Origin: Apostichopus japonicus
Lineage: Eukaryota > Echinodermata > Holothuroidea > Aspidochirotida > Stichopodidae
Direction of reading: 5' to 3'
Assembly: GCF_037975245.1 (NCBI RefSeq)
Contig: NC_092571.1
Span: forward strand, 23,503,564-23,567,563
Length of the DNA stretch: 64,000 bases
Position 1 is the stretch's first letter. Every line of letters begins with the position of its first letter. A program made the position numbers and the translations under genes. The notes under the pieces were generated by a model. It saw only the letters and a list, made by a program, of their open reading frames with translations, ran no database searches and was not told the origin of the DNA. Of the stretch, positions 1 to 12,232 are shown one piece after another.

Positions 1-184
1 GTTTATGGTAGGCGAGAAATGAAGCTAAAAAAGAGCCGTACATTAACGAAGATGCATAAATGTAGGCATGAAAATATTCTTATCCCTGGCATTTGGTGGG
101 GGGGGGGGATATGGTGCATTACATCCCCTCCACCCATTTTCATGGGGGGATATATCCCCCCTCCACCCAGGATCGCCGCCCATG
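1..184 (+). mobile_element. Right end of inverted-repeat (hAT-like) MITE, truncated by window edge
   Basis: These bases closely match the right end of the complete element at 53898-54745, starting at about 54562, including the G-rich block and the terminal CATGGGCGGCGATCC repeat read in reverse at 170-184. The left end lies outside the window. There is no coding capacity; the small reading frames here are chance. Confidence 0.75.
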
Positions 185-535
185 GCCATATGTGATCCAT
201 TTTTCGACCTTAATAATAAGCAACATTTCCAGTAAATATGGACACAAAATGCACAATTTAGTATGGCTGGCATGTCATTTAGTGTTTATAGTGATAATAC
301 AAACACAATTACCATATATGTTTCTAAAACTATTATGCCGCCGAACTTCGCCAGAACCTTTTTTTGGCAAACAAAAAATAAAGCATACTGGAGGGGGGGG
401 GGGGGGGTTGAGCGATCACCGACAGCTCACATAAAGGTCGTCATCAATTTTTTTTTTTTTTTTTTTTTTGGTGACGGCCAATAGGGGGGGCGCGCGCCTG
501 TTGCGCCCCCCCCTGGATACGCCCCTGCCTTGAAA
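185..535. repeat. Homopolymer-rich stretch with a MITE-like end
   Basis: The stretch holds a 15-base G run (393-407) and a T run of about 22 bases (448-469). A short G/C stem near 484-513 is followed by GGATACGCCCCTG ending at 527. That ending resembles the terminal repeat of short hAT-like elements whose other end would read CAGGGGCGTATCC. I found no matching left end, so the element boundaries are unknown. Confidence 0.4.
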
Positions 536-3150
536 ATATGGAAACAAATAAACAAAGAGTAAGTGAGAGATTTGAGATCTCACTGGCCTTCATGATGACA
601 TCACAGATTCACGAAATGGCAGCTCCCAGAATGGATTGTTTAATTTGGATATCCCCCAAAAGGCACAAGATGTTTCTTAGCTGGTTGAGAACCGTTATAA
701 TGTTCGCAAAGATCTCTATCACAGAAACCACAGATGAAATTTGGGTTTGTGTCACCATTAATTAAATATCGTCATCGTAACAACTAAATTGTGCTTATAA
801 GACAAACTACAGGAATGCATTAAACGTAACGTATTGGTTATTATATGGAATGTCAACAGATGACAATGCATGGCGATTGTCTTATACTTGAATAACCTAA
901 TTGTATTGACCTTTGTTTGTGTGTATATTATATCAATTTGATGTTAGTGTTATATTTTTTAAGTGCAGCCAATCATACAGTATCACGTACCTTGGTTTAA
1001 GGTACATTGTACACAGACTTTACACCTCATATTAAAAAAATGAAAACAAAGTAAGCTCTTTGTCTTTTCGTTGATCAAAACAATTATATATTTTTTGGGG
1101 GAAAGTTTTGAGTGCATCAAATAAACACAGGTTGAATTGGCAACGTGTTGTTCGCCGTTACATTTCTGCTGTCCCCGAGGTCTTCAAAACCCTACAAAAG
1201 TGGCCCGTGTAATTTTACTATATCGGAACAATGTTTTTCAGTTGTACAAGCATAATTCAACTGAAATAATGAATTCCACAGATTGACCGGAAGTAAAAAG
1301 CTGAATGCTCAGTAGCATATGTCAATAGGGCATTCACTTATACAGGTCTATGGACACCTATGAACAACATACTGAGGCTGATTTGGGGTTTTGTTTTCGT
1401 CATTCTACCAATGACCAAACTTCAGGTTTAGCGATTTCTTAAGTTCTGTGACAAGAAATCAGCGCGGGCTCGGTGCCTGCATCATAGGTTATTCACATTC
1501 AAATTTTGTAGTGATCCGAATAACACGTACTACAACAAAACTCAACTCGAGCCAGCACATATACTGTAAATGATACTAACAAAGAACAAGGAATAGATCA
1601 AGTTTTATGTAAATATGCTATCTGTGAGTAACATCCTGCCAGTGATATTCATTCCTGTCTTATGCGATGGGCTTCCCAGAATTCCTTTTATTTAATAGCA
1701 GGTTGAACTATGTTATATTTTGCAGCGACCACAGTCATTAATGTCATTGGCCTTCTGACATCATATGGTAACAATACCATTTACAAAGGAACTTAAGTTG
1801 AGAGGTGATCAACTAGTTTTCGTTGTTGTTTTGTTGTTTGTTTTTATTACCAAAGATTCTTTCTAACCTAACGTTTCCGTCAAGAGTAGACAATACAAGG
1901 TACAGTCACTTGTACCATATCATAATACCATGATTGCCCGCTGTGTGGAGCGTAACCACAAAGGAATGTTTGTGCGACCATAGAATTAGCAAAGGAGAAA
2001 AAACTCGGGTAACTTTTTCTTTCCTGTGTCTTTGGCGAAAAATGGTGACTTCTGACAGTTGTATGTCGCCCACTTTTTGCTTGTATCGCATCGAACTTCA
2101 ACATTTCTATTGAAAAGTAAAGATCAATACAACTGTCCACGTAAATGGAGCGAGAGAGCCTCCCACCAACATATCCATGGACTTCAAAAAGTCGTCAAGT
2201 ACGAACTAAATGAAGCTGTACGAGTGTTTCTCTTTCTTTTATATTTCTATGGTTTCATATATGCGCGTATGTTTCAAAGCCACTTTGAAAGGAAGTGGGC
2301 GTTGATATATGTTCATGCTGTACGTACCAAATATTCTCATGAAAATTCTACAGGGTTTTTTCATTACACCCAAGATAACCGACGGATCGTCTTCACTCTT
2401 TGTTGATATTTTCACACGGAGACATCTTCTAACGTTGTTTTGGAGCCGAAAAGCTGGTAGACCGCATATATCAACACTGAAGTAATTGTTACCACTGCTA
2501 ACTCTACTGTTTGAATCCTAAAACGAAGTAGAAATGTTCTAACGTTAACACTGTAGCACTTACAAGTTACAGCCTAACTTCCCTAAGCTAGGCCTATACA
2601 ACGCAAAACGTATCTCTAGACCAGTCCTAACGTATACAGACTTGTGATTTGTAAAGGACTCTGAAATACTACACTTGTTTTAGGCTAGCCTACGGTGTGT
2701 GTAGCCTAATGTGAATATCGTAACGTATGATAGTCCTATGCTAGGTTGTAACTTCTGATCAACAATGGTGTGCAGTAATTAAATAGTAATGTCTTTCATG
2801 TAGGGTCTCTTAAGTAGGTTACTGAGTGTTGGCCCTAACTTAAGCTGTGGTTAGTACTAGAGGAACTGTGTTGGTGGTGCTTAATTCCTGACATCCAAGC
2901 AAAAGAAACTTAGAATTAGGCCCTTTAAATATTAGGTAGAACTAACTTTCACACCAACAAATTTATGAGCTCATGCTCTGCAGTTTTTGTTATAATGGAA
3001 AAGATGTTCAACAAACATAAGGACCAAAGAAAAGGTTGACAAAACAAACCTTAATAGTTTGTAACACTACATCAAGGAAGTTTGTGCAAGGCACATGTGC
3101 TCCCAACTTGGTGATCAAAGTGACACCGAAGTCTGCTCATTTACTGGCCA
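536..3150. other. Intergenic, no gene recognised
   Basis: Only short chance reading frames are present, the longest about 115 codons at 2059-2406 with no recognisable motif. I see no RNA gene or clear repeat. Base composition is AT-rich like the introns elsewhere in the window. Confidence 0.5.
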
Positions 3151-5340
3151 GATCACATATGTTATGAACAGTGTTGGATTTTCAGGAATTTGAGAAGGTT
3201 GTCCGAAGGACTACCAGTTTCAAAGGTTTTCAAAGATTTGGTAGTCTTGCAAAAAACTTGGTAGTCCTTCCAAATTTTCCACCAAATTTGAAAATGAACA
3301 CAAATAATACAAAACAAAACATTTTGGTGCTCAATCTGATTCTTTCAACCAAAGCTTTATTAGTTTAGCATATAACCATGTTATTGTATACTGTTTTCAA
3401 ACAGTGTTTGCAAGGCGTATCCCACCCGGTTCCTTATTTACTACCAGAATACTACGCAGTGTGATTTTTTTTGCAAACCGATGGTCATGCAAGATTTTCC
3501 CTTTGTGTTAGGCTACCATGTGGTCCAAGATAACAGCAATAAGAAAGTATATATTCCAGCATTGTTACGTACGCAGGATTCTGCGTCCTGGACCCAATGT
3601 TTTGGCCAGGGACGAAAAATCTTCAAATTGCTTGCAAACCCCAAGTACACACTCACAACTAGGTCAATGAAAAACATAATAAAACACCATTTTTGATTGA
3701 ACATCTTTCATTATTTCTTTTAAAAAAACCACAACTTCTTCTGACAAGAACCAAAAGTTCTCCTACTCCTACAGATCATTGAATTTGTTTGAAAATAAAT
3801 ATATCAAAACGATCAACTACAAGGTACAGGGTTACCAAAACTTCATTACGGAGATTTTCATGCTAAAAATAGACAATGATGCTTTACCAAGATTCCCGTG
3901 ATTTGATTGGCTAATAGTCCCTACCGATTGTCTGCAACATTCTTGCACTTTTAGTGCTCAATGAACACAAAGTAAGTTGTTTAACAACAATTACTTGCAA
4001 CGTTTACTTGCCCCTGTGTAGAGGTACTGTAACAAAGTTTGTGGTAAAGGCTATTATACAGTATGTGTGCACTCAAATATCATAACGTTAGGCCTTGTCT
4101 CATATTTGTTACGTACATTTTGACAACAATCACTGGTGGTACGAAGATGCACTTGAATTGTTTCTGAGACTATAACGTAATATTTTAATCATTGTTTTGA
4201 TCAGAAAATGTTATGAACTGAGACAATCTATGAATTTTGTGGGAAGCTTACATATCTGATCCTGAAAGGATATTTTATCTCACAGTATGTTTCTTTTCTC
4301 TGCAATAAGAGTTGCTAATGTGAAATGTGCATACATACCACAGTAGTTTCTTTTTCGCGGTCCAATTGACCACGGAGTTGGCGAGTAGGGAAGGACAAGG
4401 GCGGATGAAGGAGGGGGCTTGGGGTACAAATTGTTTGAAACGGCAGGGTGGGCGAAAGGAGGAGTGAGGCGGGCCGCCCCTGTCAAACACTGAAGCTAAG
4501 ACACTGAGCCATCTGCCCTATAATATTGTGTATAACATTCACAAAGTATAGGCAGTGATACTACACTAGTATTATTACAGTAGGTCATACAATAAACGTA
4601 ATTGGTGTTCGATGCAAACTTTTTCGGGGGCTTGCGTCCGTGGGACGCAAACTTTTTTTGCTAATAACATTACTGTATTCCATGGATACCTTATAACTGC
4701 GTCACAAATTCAGTGGTATAGGCTAGATTTCCCCAATTGACGTAGTGTGCTGTTAGGCAACCATGTGGTCGAAGATAACAGCAATAATGAAAGTATTCCG
4801 TGGATATCTTATAACTGTGTCACAAATTCAGCGATACAGGCTAGATTTCCCCCATTGTCCAGCAATGCATTTTCACTCGGCCTATAGACTGTCAGTGTCT
4901 GATCGACCGTTGTTACAACGTACACCGTTCAAAATGCATTGCACTGACATTTAGCCACGAGTGTCATTTGTTTTCTGGGTACATTATTAGAAACTATCGT
5001 TAGGCGACTTTATTAGTGTACAGATTTTTGCTAACGATGTTGTAAAGTTAATATATCGCGCATGTTTTTAAATAATTTAAGTATGGTTTGGGTGTTATTC
5101 AGAAACTATTTAATTAAATTGACTTTCATTTTTAATGAAATATATTTAGGCTCAATAATTCTTCAAAGTCTTCATTTGTTTTGGTCGTCCAAAGGACCAC
5201 CAAGCAGTGCAGCACACAACATTTTGAAAGATTTGGTAGTCCGACGTAATTTCTAGTCGTCTCGGACGACCGGACGACCGTGAAAATCCTACACTGATGA
5301 ACATCGCAAAATGTCATTGGTCAATTTTTGACATTAAGAT
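3151..5340. repeat. Intergenic stretch with degenerate low-copy repeats
   Basis: A block at about 4677-4750 recurs at about 4793-4860 as an imperfect tandem copy (shared core ATAACTG.GTCACAAATTCAG followed by GGCTAGATTTCCCC). A phrase around TTAGGC.ACCATGTGGTC.AAGATAACAGCAAT occurs at about 3509-3540 and 4753-4787. GTTGGATTTTCA near 3174 is nearly the reverse complement of TGAAAATCCTACAC near 5281, and both flank similar TTTGGTAGTC text. This may be a decayed inverted-repeat element. No gene was recognised. Confidence 0.45.
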
Positions 5341-6857
5341 TTGAGAACATTAGAAGCCCATGTCCGTACATCAGATGGGGACGTTAAATGGCGGTCCCGG
5401 GAACAGGAATGGGAGCGAATTCACACCCCTGTCTCGATACCCTCTGAACACTTATGGAAAAGATCTAACACGGATAGGGTCTCAAATAAGTTACTACATA
5501 AGGCTTCCTGATCCTTGGGACTCAAAAATTGTAGTAGATTTTGCCCAGCCCAGGTGTGAAAGCTTGCGTTTGTTTGTAGAATTGGTGTTGCCGTTTCAAG
5601 AGTACTGAGAGCAGACTTTACTGCACAACAAGCTAACAAAAACAGCTTCTGGATTGAAGTGCATGTAATGGCAAAAGAAATTGTGCTACATTTAAATGCA
5701 ACCCAGGTGCTTTGGATTATTTCAGGAATCTTTATTTAACTTGCACTACAGTAGTGGATCACTTAGATTGAGGTTCTTTATAGCACTTGCTGGTAGAGGA
5801 ATGAACTGTACAGTTTCAGTATGACATAGAATGACACTCTAGTTATTAGTAACGAGGGGAGGACAGTATGTGTGTCTGTACCTCTTAATGTGTGTATGCA
5901 ATTTCACAAGTGTGATTGGCAATTAATACAGGGTTGTTTGGCATGTTTCAAGTGCTAGGTCCGTCCAATGTTAGTTTTTAACTTGTACCGTGGTATTAAA
6001 GTCGTTAAATTCTCTTTGAGCAAGATCTCATGCAGTCGAATTGCTACAATAATAAAAAATAATAAAATTGTACTAATATTTAGCCATTCATCAGCAACGC
6101 TGCTCGAAGGGCTTTACAGGAATGGTCACTCTCACTCTGAGTTTTTTACTCAAAGATGTGTACTGAAGAATAAAGTAAATTTGTGGTGACCTGTTAAAGG
6201 ACTCTTTGTTTATGACATCAACATGATACCCAGGGAGGTTGTTTTGTAATATCATATTACATAGAGTAGTTTTATTTTAAAGTGATCAAAAGGAGAATAG
6301 AACTCTCCTCACTCCCTCACCTGTCTCCAAACACCAATTGCACTCTTATCTCTACCATGCTTGGATCTAATTGGTTACTTTATTGCACTACCTTCTTACA
6401 GTTGCTCTAACCTGTTTTTACCTCCATGCTCTAACCCAGTCCAGTCTACCACCTCATATAAAGTCAAGCTTTCAGTCTTTGAACACTTTGTGATACACTT
6501 AAACATTTGACCGTTCACCAGTTTATTGCAATATGTGATTTAAATGTAGTACACATCTGTACACAAAATACCAATCTTTAAGCCACCTGATTCTTGCAGT
6601 CAAAGTAACAAGTGATTGGTTTTATATTCTTTTAGTGTCTTCTTTGACAGCACTCTTCATCTAACTTCTGGCAGAATTAGAGACTGAGCGTAACCTAGGA
6701 ATGGATAGATCTGGTACAAGCGAGCAATAACAATGCCGAGCAAATAATTGAACTTACTGAATATTGAAAATTGTTTTGTGAACTTATTGTAAATATTCCC
6801 TTCACCAACAGGCAAGTATTTACTTGGAGAAGAGAGAAAAGACACCCAAGCATCAGG
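5341..6857. other. 5' flank of the TMEM47-like gene, no other gene recognised
   Basis: The phrase GGGGACGTTAAATGGCGGTCCC at about 5378-5400 resembles the body of tRNA-derived SINEs of marine invertebrates, but no clear head or tail remains. CCCTTCACCAACAG ending near 6811 looks like a splice acceptor, so the coding start at 6858 is probably preceded by a 5' untranslated exon whose upstream partner I cannot place. Confidence 0.4.
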
Positions 6858-7116
6858 ATGCAAGAAACAACCGAAACCACCGTCACGACCCGGGTGATAC
6901 GACCATTCAAGATTATAGCTACAATCTTAGTCGTAGTGGCCATAATCCTAATGATACCCGTGCTAGTCAGTCAAGTGTGGATAAAAGCAGGAACATACAA
7001 TCAAGGTCTCTGGACAGAGTGCTACAGTGGAGAACGCAAGGCTCCCACTGCCAGCCCACTACAACCAACACCATCAACATCACCAGAGCTCATCTGCTAT
7101 GGTGCGCAAAAGTCAG
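6858..7116 (+). CDS. TMEM47-like gene, coding exon 1
   Basis: Encodes residues 1-86 plus the first base of codon 87: the cytoplasmic N-terminus, TM1 and most of the first extracellular loop with GLW..C. The donor is TCAG/gtcagt at 7117. Confidence 0.8.
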
Positions 7117-10100
7117 GTCAGTGATAACTTATTCATTGCTCAAGGTTTATGTCTCGGTGTTTGGTGAATGTGTACACAAATTTCAATCTGTATGATAACC
7201 TAAGCTTATGGAGAGATACTTGTATCATGTGTATGAATGCAGATGTGGAACTATATAGCACCTGTGTGTAACTACTGTACACAAGAGAGCCTTGTGGTCA
7301 AGTGGTTAAGGGAGTGGACTGGTGATCTAAGGATTACAGGTTCGAGCCCTGGCCAGACCATTGCGTTGTGTCCTTGGGCAAGGCACTTTATCTCCATTGC
7401 CTCTCTTCACCCAGGTGTATTAATGGGGACTTGTGAGGTAACTTGTAAATATAGTTGCGTGTGCCGGTTTGTGGCTGCACCCTATGGGAAGTCCCCCGGG
7501 GGACACGTTGTTGTGGTGCATTGTGGTGCCCCAGGAGAGATTGATTGAATTGTGCACTCTTTAGTGTGTAGGTGTGACAAGTTACCAATGACCAAGGCTA
7601 AGTTGTACATACTATAGTACATTTAGCGCCTTTGAACAATTTGTGTTGATCTTGGCGCTTTATTAATGTCTTCTGATTGGTTGATTGATTGATTGATTGA
7701 CAAGGTTGGCCTATATGTGAATTGAGGATCAACATACTCATAACCGTTCTGGTTATATTTATATCTTTTACACATGTTTAAATACAACACAACTTGGGCC
7801 TGTTATTGTGCTATACATACATAACACTTGCTGCAATGACTGTGTGAGCTGAACATTCTTCTTATATTCAATACACATGTATATATACATACAAGCCTGG
7901 GCCCATGCAAGCACATACAAACAGTACTGTTGAAAAATTACATGTTAAAATTGAGAGAAGTTTATTGTACATAGAATAATTAGCTTATGATATTGGTAAT
8001 TACTTTGAAGTACAGAGAACAAATGTGGTTTTGTTTAACATGTTAGTATTAATACATACTGTAAATCTAAATTGTAAATCCATTGTTTATGAAAATATTG
8101 CACAATACAATACATTGTTGATGTTACTGTACTGTACATAGTGATGTTGACCCTAGGTTAGAGACAGCTGCTTGCATACCGTATGCTTTTTACCACTACG
8201 GTAACAATATAGACTTCATCAACAGGTTATAGAAAAATGAGGTTTCTGGTATTTGGTAGAATACAGAGTAGTTCTTCATTATATATAAACAAAATTAAAA
8301 TGGATCACTCAATAAAAGTTAAAATGGCCTGTTCTCTTGGCTCAAAAATAAAATTTCTCCTTCATTTTGGAGGAAAACTACTGCAAGTATCTCAAATGAA
8401 AATCATCCCACTGGTCTTCTAGTTTCTTTCCTGTCTTCAAGGTCATACAGTACAAGTTGAGCTGTATTAATTATCAGGCATGTGCTTTTACCGCAAATTC
8501 ACGGAATATGTGATTTCTTTTCTACCTCGGGACAAAAACTATTATCCTAACACACTGTAGCATACGCAAACTGGAGCCTATACCGCAATTTTTGCAAAGT
8601 TCCGTGATTTTGTTTTTACCCCAGGCTCATCCCTGAATTATACTGATTTTATTTTATTCTATAATCCTCTCTACAGCTTGGCTGAGTGCTGCTAAGGCCT
8701 TCACCCTCATCTCCCTTATCTTGACCGTGGTCGGTCTCCTTTGTGCTGCCTTAGCTCTCTGGAAGGGACGCTCTTACGCCATGTACTTTGTGATAGGAGG
8801 AATAATACTCATAGTAGCCGGTAAGTACTTTAATTTTAAGTGCTTCCGTATTTATTAAAGGGTGTGAAGACTCGCGCAAAAAGAAACGTCTAATACCGGT
8901 AATCTGACCTACTGTACAGTAGTATCGAATGAGGTGTAACAGAAGTGTTAGACACCACCATCGATCCCAGAAAATAGGCACACAGCTTGCTACCTTCGGT
9001 AATTAGACACATAGTGTACAGTCAGTACATACAGTTGCGGTCAATACCCACAGCACAGTGTACAAACGATACAGCTATGGACATCTCAGGTCCTGCTAAA
9101 GATAACAAGGTATCACGTTTCATTACTGTCTGCATTTTGTAGCGACAAGAAGAAAACTGCACTTGCAAGCAATGGAAAATTAACTTTTTCAGAGCGCGGC
9201 ACGCAGTTTGGGGCGAGTCTTCAATGCCTTTAAACTATCAAACCCTGAATAGAAAACTTCAGACCGTGAGTATCTTTGAGTTTGAGATCCTCAGTTTTTG
9301 AAAGGTTAAAAGTCAAGAGCTTGATTCTACTGTACTGCAGGAATCACTAGAGATAAACTCAACAGTTTAACGTAAACAAGAACAGTATTCTTTATGTCAA
9401 TGACAGCAAGTTTACAAAATAATTGACAAATTTAATGTGGGAGTTCAGACCCAAGTTTGACAGTATTTTAGATCAATTGTTTGTGTCTTTCTGTAAATTA
9501 TTTCCCGAACTCTCTGACCTCTTCCAACTTATTCGCAGACCTTCAAGAATGTTTAAGTTAGATCACTAAATGTTCCAGTGAGAAGGAAATTTAAAATGCT
9601 TTGAGGGTGGCGGTAAAACTCTTCAAATAAATAGCTGATTTTTAACTTTCAGGTACTGTACAGTATACAATATTTTTGAACAAGGGAGCTTTAATGGTTT
9701 ATCGAAATTCCAGCACTGTTCAAACATGAAAAATCCCATCAAAAAGCAGGATTTTAATCTAGACTTGTACAAGAAATTACTTCAAATAAAATAAAAACAA
9801 GGTTGGAATATTTTAGAATGGTTGCAGCTTTCTTTTGAATGTTTTCAGTTGTAAAATGAAAAAGGGTCTTGAGAATTGCCATAAATTGTTGATTATTCAC
9901 TAATTCAAGCTTTATTTGATGAAATGCCTTAGGAAAATGTCTTACTTTGATAAATCTGCATGCTACTTTCAATTAAAAAAAGCTTGCCCAGTAAATTGGA
10001 TGACAACAAATGAGAAGAAAGATCTAACAGCCAAGAATTCCTTTTCTATTGATCAGGATTTTATTTCTCATATCTGCTACCATGGGCAATTTCCTCCTTC

Positions 10101-10383
10101 CTAGAGACAGCATCTAGTCTGTTGGATATACGAATCCATCAAAAATTACCTTTATTTGTGCTTTACCCCCTCTCTAGCCGTTTGCATCCTTATCGTATTG
10201 ATCATCTTCCCTGTGAAGTTCATGGTCGAGGATGTCGTACCAAATAGAGGTGTCTGGGAGCTCGGTTGGGCCTGGGGATTGGCTCTCGGAATCTGGATAC
10301 TGCAATTGGCTGCGGGGCTGCTCTACATCTTTGCCCCCGACAAGGAAGAAATATACTACAGCGAAAAGACGTACTTCAGTTAA
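6858..10383 (+). CDS. Four-transmembrane claudin-superfamily protein, TMEM47/VAB-9-like (3 exons)
   Basis: Joining 6858-7116, 8677-8820 and 10178-10383 gives one frame of 202 residues plus stop, with GT-AG introns, both in phase 1. Four hydrophobic segments sit at about residues 19-38, 94-114, 121-147 and 165-186. The first loop carries the claudin-superfamily pattern W41...G50-L51-W52..C55...C80. The stretch FPVKFM after TM3, the aromatic WAWG before TM4 and an acidic, tyrosine-rich C-terminus (DKEEIYY) match the TMEM47/VAB-9 branch better than classical claudins, whose length (about 180-230) it shares. Members of that family sit at cell-cell junctions in the plasma membrane; function here is inferred from the family. 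I chose ATG 6858 because hydrophobic TM1 begins 18 residues later and an acceptor-like site lies just upstream. The loop is extended by a Pro/Thr/Ser-rich insert (about 62-76). No neighbour suggests an operon or shared pathway. Confidence 0.83.
7286..7700 (+). mobile_element. tRNA-derived SINE, family 1
   Basis: The head carries a tRNA-like A box (TGGTCAAGTGGTTAAG) and B box (GGTTCGAGCCC), about 40 bases apart. A conserved body follows (TGTCCTTGGGCAAGGCACTT ... CCAGGTGTATTAATGGGGAC), and the copy ends in a (TTGA)n tail. It lies in intron 1 of the TMEM47-like gene. ACAAG occurs at both edges and may be a short target duplication. It is not a functional tRNA gene: no acceptor stem pairs. Confidence 0.78.
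8677..8820 (+). CDS. TMEM47-like gene, coding exon 2
   Basis: Acceptor ctctctacag at 8676, donor gtaagt at 8821; both flanking introns are in phase 1. Encodes TM2 and the first half of TM3, with a short Trp-Lys-Gly-Arg turn between them. Confidence 0.82.
10178..10383 (+). CDS. TMEM47-like gene, terminal coding exon
   Basis: Acceptor ccctctctag at 10177. Encodes the rest of TM3, the second extracellular loop, TM4 and the acidic cytoplasmic tail, ending in TAA at 10381-10383. Confidence 0.83.
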
Positions 10384-10979
10384 TGGCTTGGAAACTGGTA
10401 ACAGCATATTGCAATGGTGTTTGGAGCTTAACACAGAAGATAAGGTATTAGAAAACGATACTCCTCTGTTCTACTTTCCTGGTTTACAACGTTGTGTCCA
10501 TGAATGACACTGGTATGGTATCTTCCTTTTCCACAACGATTTAATTTTCTGTATTTTAGTAGTTTGGGATTATTATTTTCCCATACACTTTACAAGCATT
10601 TCTAGCCTAGCATTACTGTACAATGTTTGCTATTTACATTAGTGAACGGTGAAGGGAGATCAGAAGATACTTGTGTCGTTTTCTTGCAATCACCGACATT
10701 CCCTCATAAGGGAGTCTGACATTTGATTATACAGCACGTGTTTAGCTTCAAGCCTATCGACTGCCTACCTTAGCCTACCTTAGGTAGCCACATCTTCTCT
10801 TCCAACTATTTGGACTCAATTGCTGTGGTTTGGTGTAAAGCCATTTTCTGATGTAGGCTCTACTGGCAAATTTTCTTCACATTTAGTATGGTACCTAGCA
10901 TGGATTGCCCAAAAAAGTTATATCACGAGTACAACACCATGAGTCCCGGTAACCGAAGTATGAGTGCAAGCACAATGCT
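10384..10979. other. 3' flank of the TMEM47-like gene
   Basis: Presumed 3' untranslated and downstream DNA. I found no unambiguous polyadenylation signal close to the stop. No second gene is apparent before the minisatellite. Confidence 0.4.
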
Positions 10980-12232
10980 CTAACTATATAATCTTGTACA
11001 GATATCTGTACTAGATTTCCAAAGTGCCCAAGTACAACTTTGTAATCTTGTACAGATATCTGTACTAGATTTCCAAAGTGCCCAAGTACAACTTTGTAAT
11101 CTTGTACAGATATCTGTACTAGATTTCCAAAGTGCCCGAGTACAACTATGTAATCTTGTACAGATATCTGTACTAGATTTCCAAAGTGCCGGAGTACAAC
11201 TATGTAATCTTGTACTGATATCTGTACTAGATTTCCAAAGTGCCCGGTACAACTATGTAATCTTGTACAGATATCTGTACTAGATTTCCAAAGTGCCGGA
11301 GTACAACTTTGTAATCTTGTACAGATATCTGTACTAGATTTCCAAAGTGCCCAAGTACAACTTTGTAATCTTGTACAGATATCTGTACTAGATTTCCAAA
11401 GTGCCCGAGTACAACTATGTAATCTTGTACAGATATCTGTACTAGATTTCCAAAGTGCCCGAGTACAACTATGTAATCTTGTACAGATATCTGTACTAGA
11501 TTTCCAAAGTGCCCGAGTACAACTATGTAATCTTGTACAGATATCTGTACTAGATTTCCAAAGTGTAAAAGTACAACTATGTAATCTTGTACTGATATCT
11601 GTACTAGATTTCCAAAGTGCCCAAGTACAACTATGTAATCTTGTACTGATATCTGTACTAGATTTCCAAAGTGTAAAAGTACAACTATGTAATCTTGTAC
11701 AGATATCTGTACTAGATTTCCAAAGTGCCCGAGTACAACTATGTAATCTTGTACAGATATCTGTACTAGATTTCCAAAGTGCCGGAGTACAACTATGTAA
11801 TCTTGTACAGATATCTGTACTAGATTTCCAAAGTGTAAAAGTACAACTATGTAATCTTGTACTGATATCTGTACTAGATTTCCAAAGTGCCAAGTACAAC
11901 TATGTAATCTTGTACAGATATCTGTACTAGATTTCCAAAGTGCCGGAGTACAACTATGTAATCTTGTACTGATATCTGTACTAGATTTCCAAAGTGCCGG
12001 AGTACAACTATGTAATCTTGTACTGATATCTGTACTAGATTTACAAAGTGCCAAGTACAACTATATAATCTTGTACTGAAATCTGTACTAGATTTCCAAA
12101 GTGCCCGGTACAACTATGTAATCTTGTACAGATATCTGTACTAGATTTCCAAAGTGTAAAAGTACAACTATGTAATCTTGTACTGATATCTGTATTAGAT
12201 TTCCAAAGTGCCCGGGTACAATTACAAGAACA
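10980..12232. repeat. 54-bp minisatellite, 23 copies, with a palindromic core
   Basis: I counted 23 copies of a unit containing TAATCTTGTACAGATATC, then TGTACTAGATTTCCAAAGTG. The core GTACAGATATCTGTAC is a perfect 16-base palindrome; about a third of the copies have a T that breaks it (GTACTGATATCTGTAC). Most variation falls in the few bases after AAAGTG (CCCGAG, CCGGAG, CCCAAG, TAAAAG, CCAAG). Because 54 is a multiple of 3, long frames stay open through the array in more than one phase on the minus strand (for example 10895-11899), repeating an 18-residue phrase. These frames lack any domain and are most likely by-products of the repeat. Confidence 0.92.

Noticed and set aside
2059-2406. 115-codon plus-strand frame
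   Set aside because: No recognisable motif, no splice context and composition like the surrounding non-coding DNA.
4396-4482. Short 87-bp inverted-repeat element (CAAGGGCGG...CCGCCCCTG)
   Set aside because: Only about nine terminal bases pair, with mismatches, and the flanks gggaagga and tcaaacac show no target duplication.
7286-7360. tRNA gene
   Set aside because: A and B boxes are present but the arms do not form an acceptor stem, and the sequence continues into a SINE body and tail. The same holds for the heads at 13624, 26982 and 42035.
10895-12113. Long minus-strand frames (up to 334 codons) with an 18-residue repeat
   Set aside because: They exist only because the 54-bp minisatellite unit is a multiple of three without stops. 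More than one phase stays open, and there is no domain, splice evidence or conservation.
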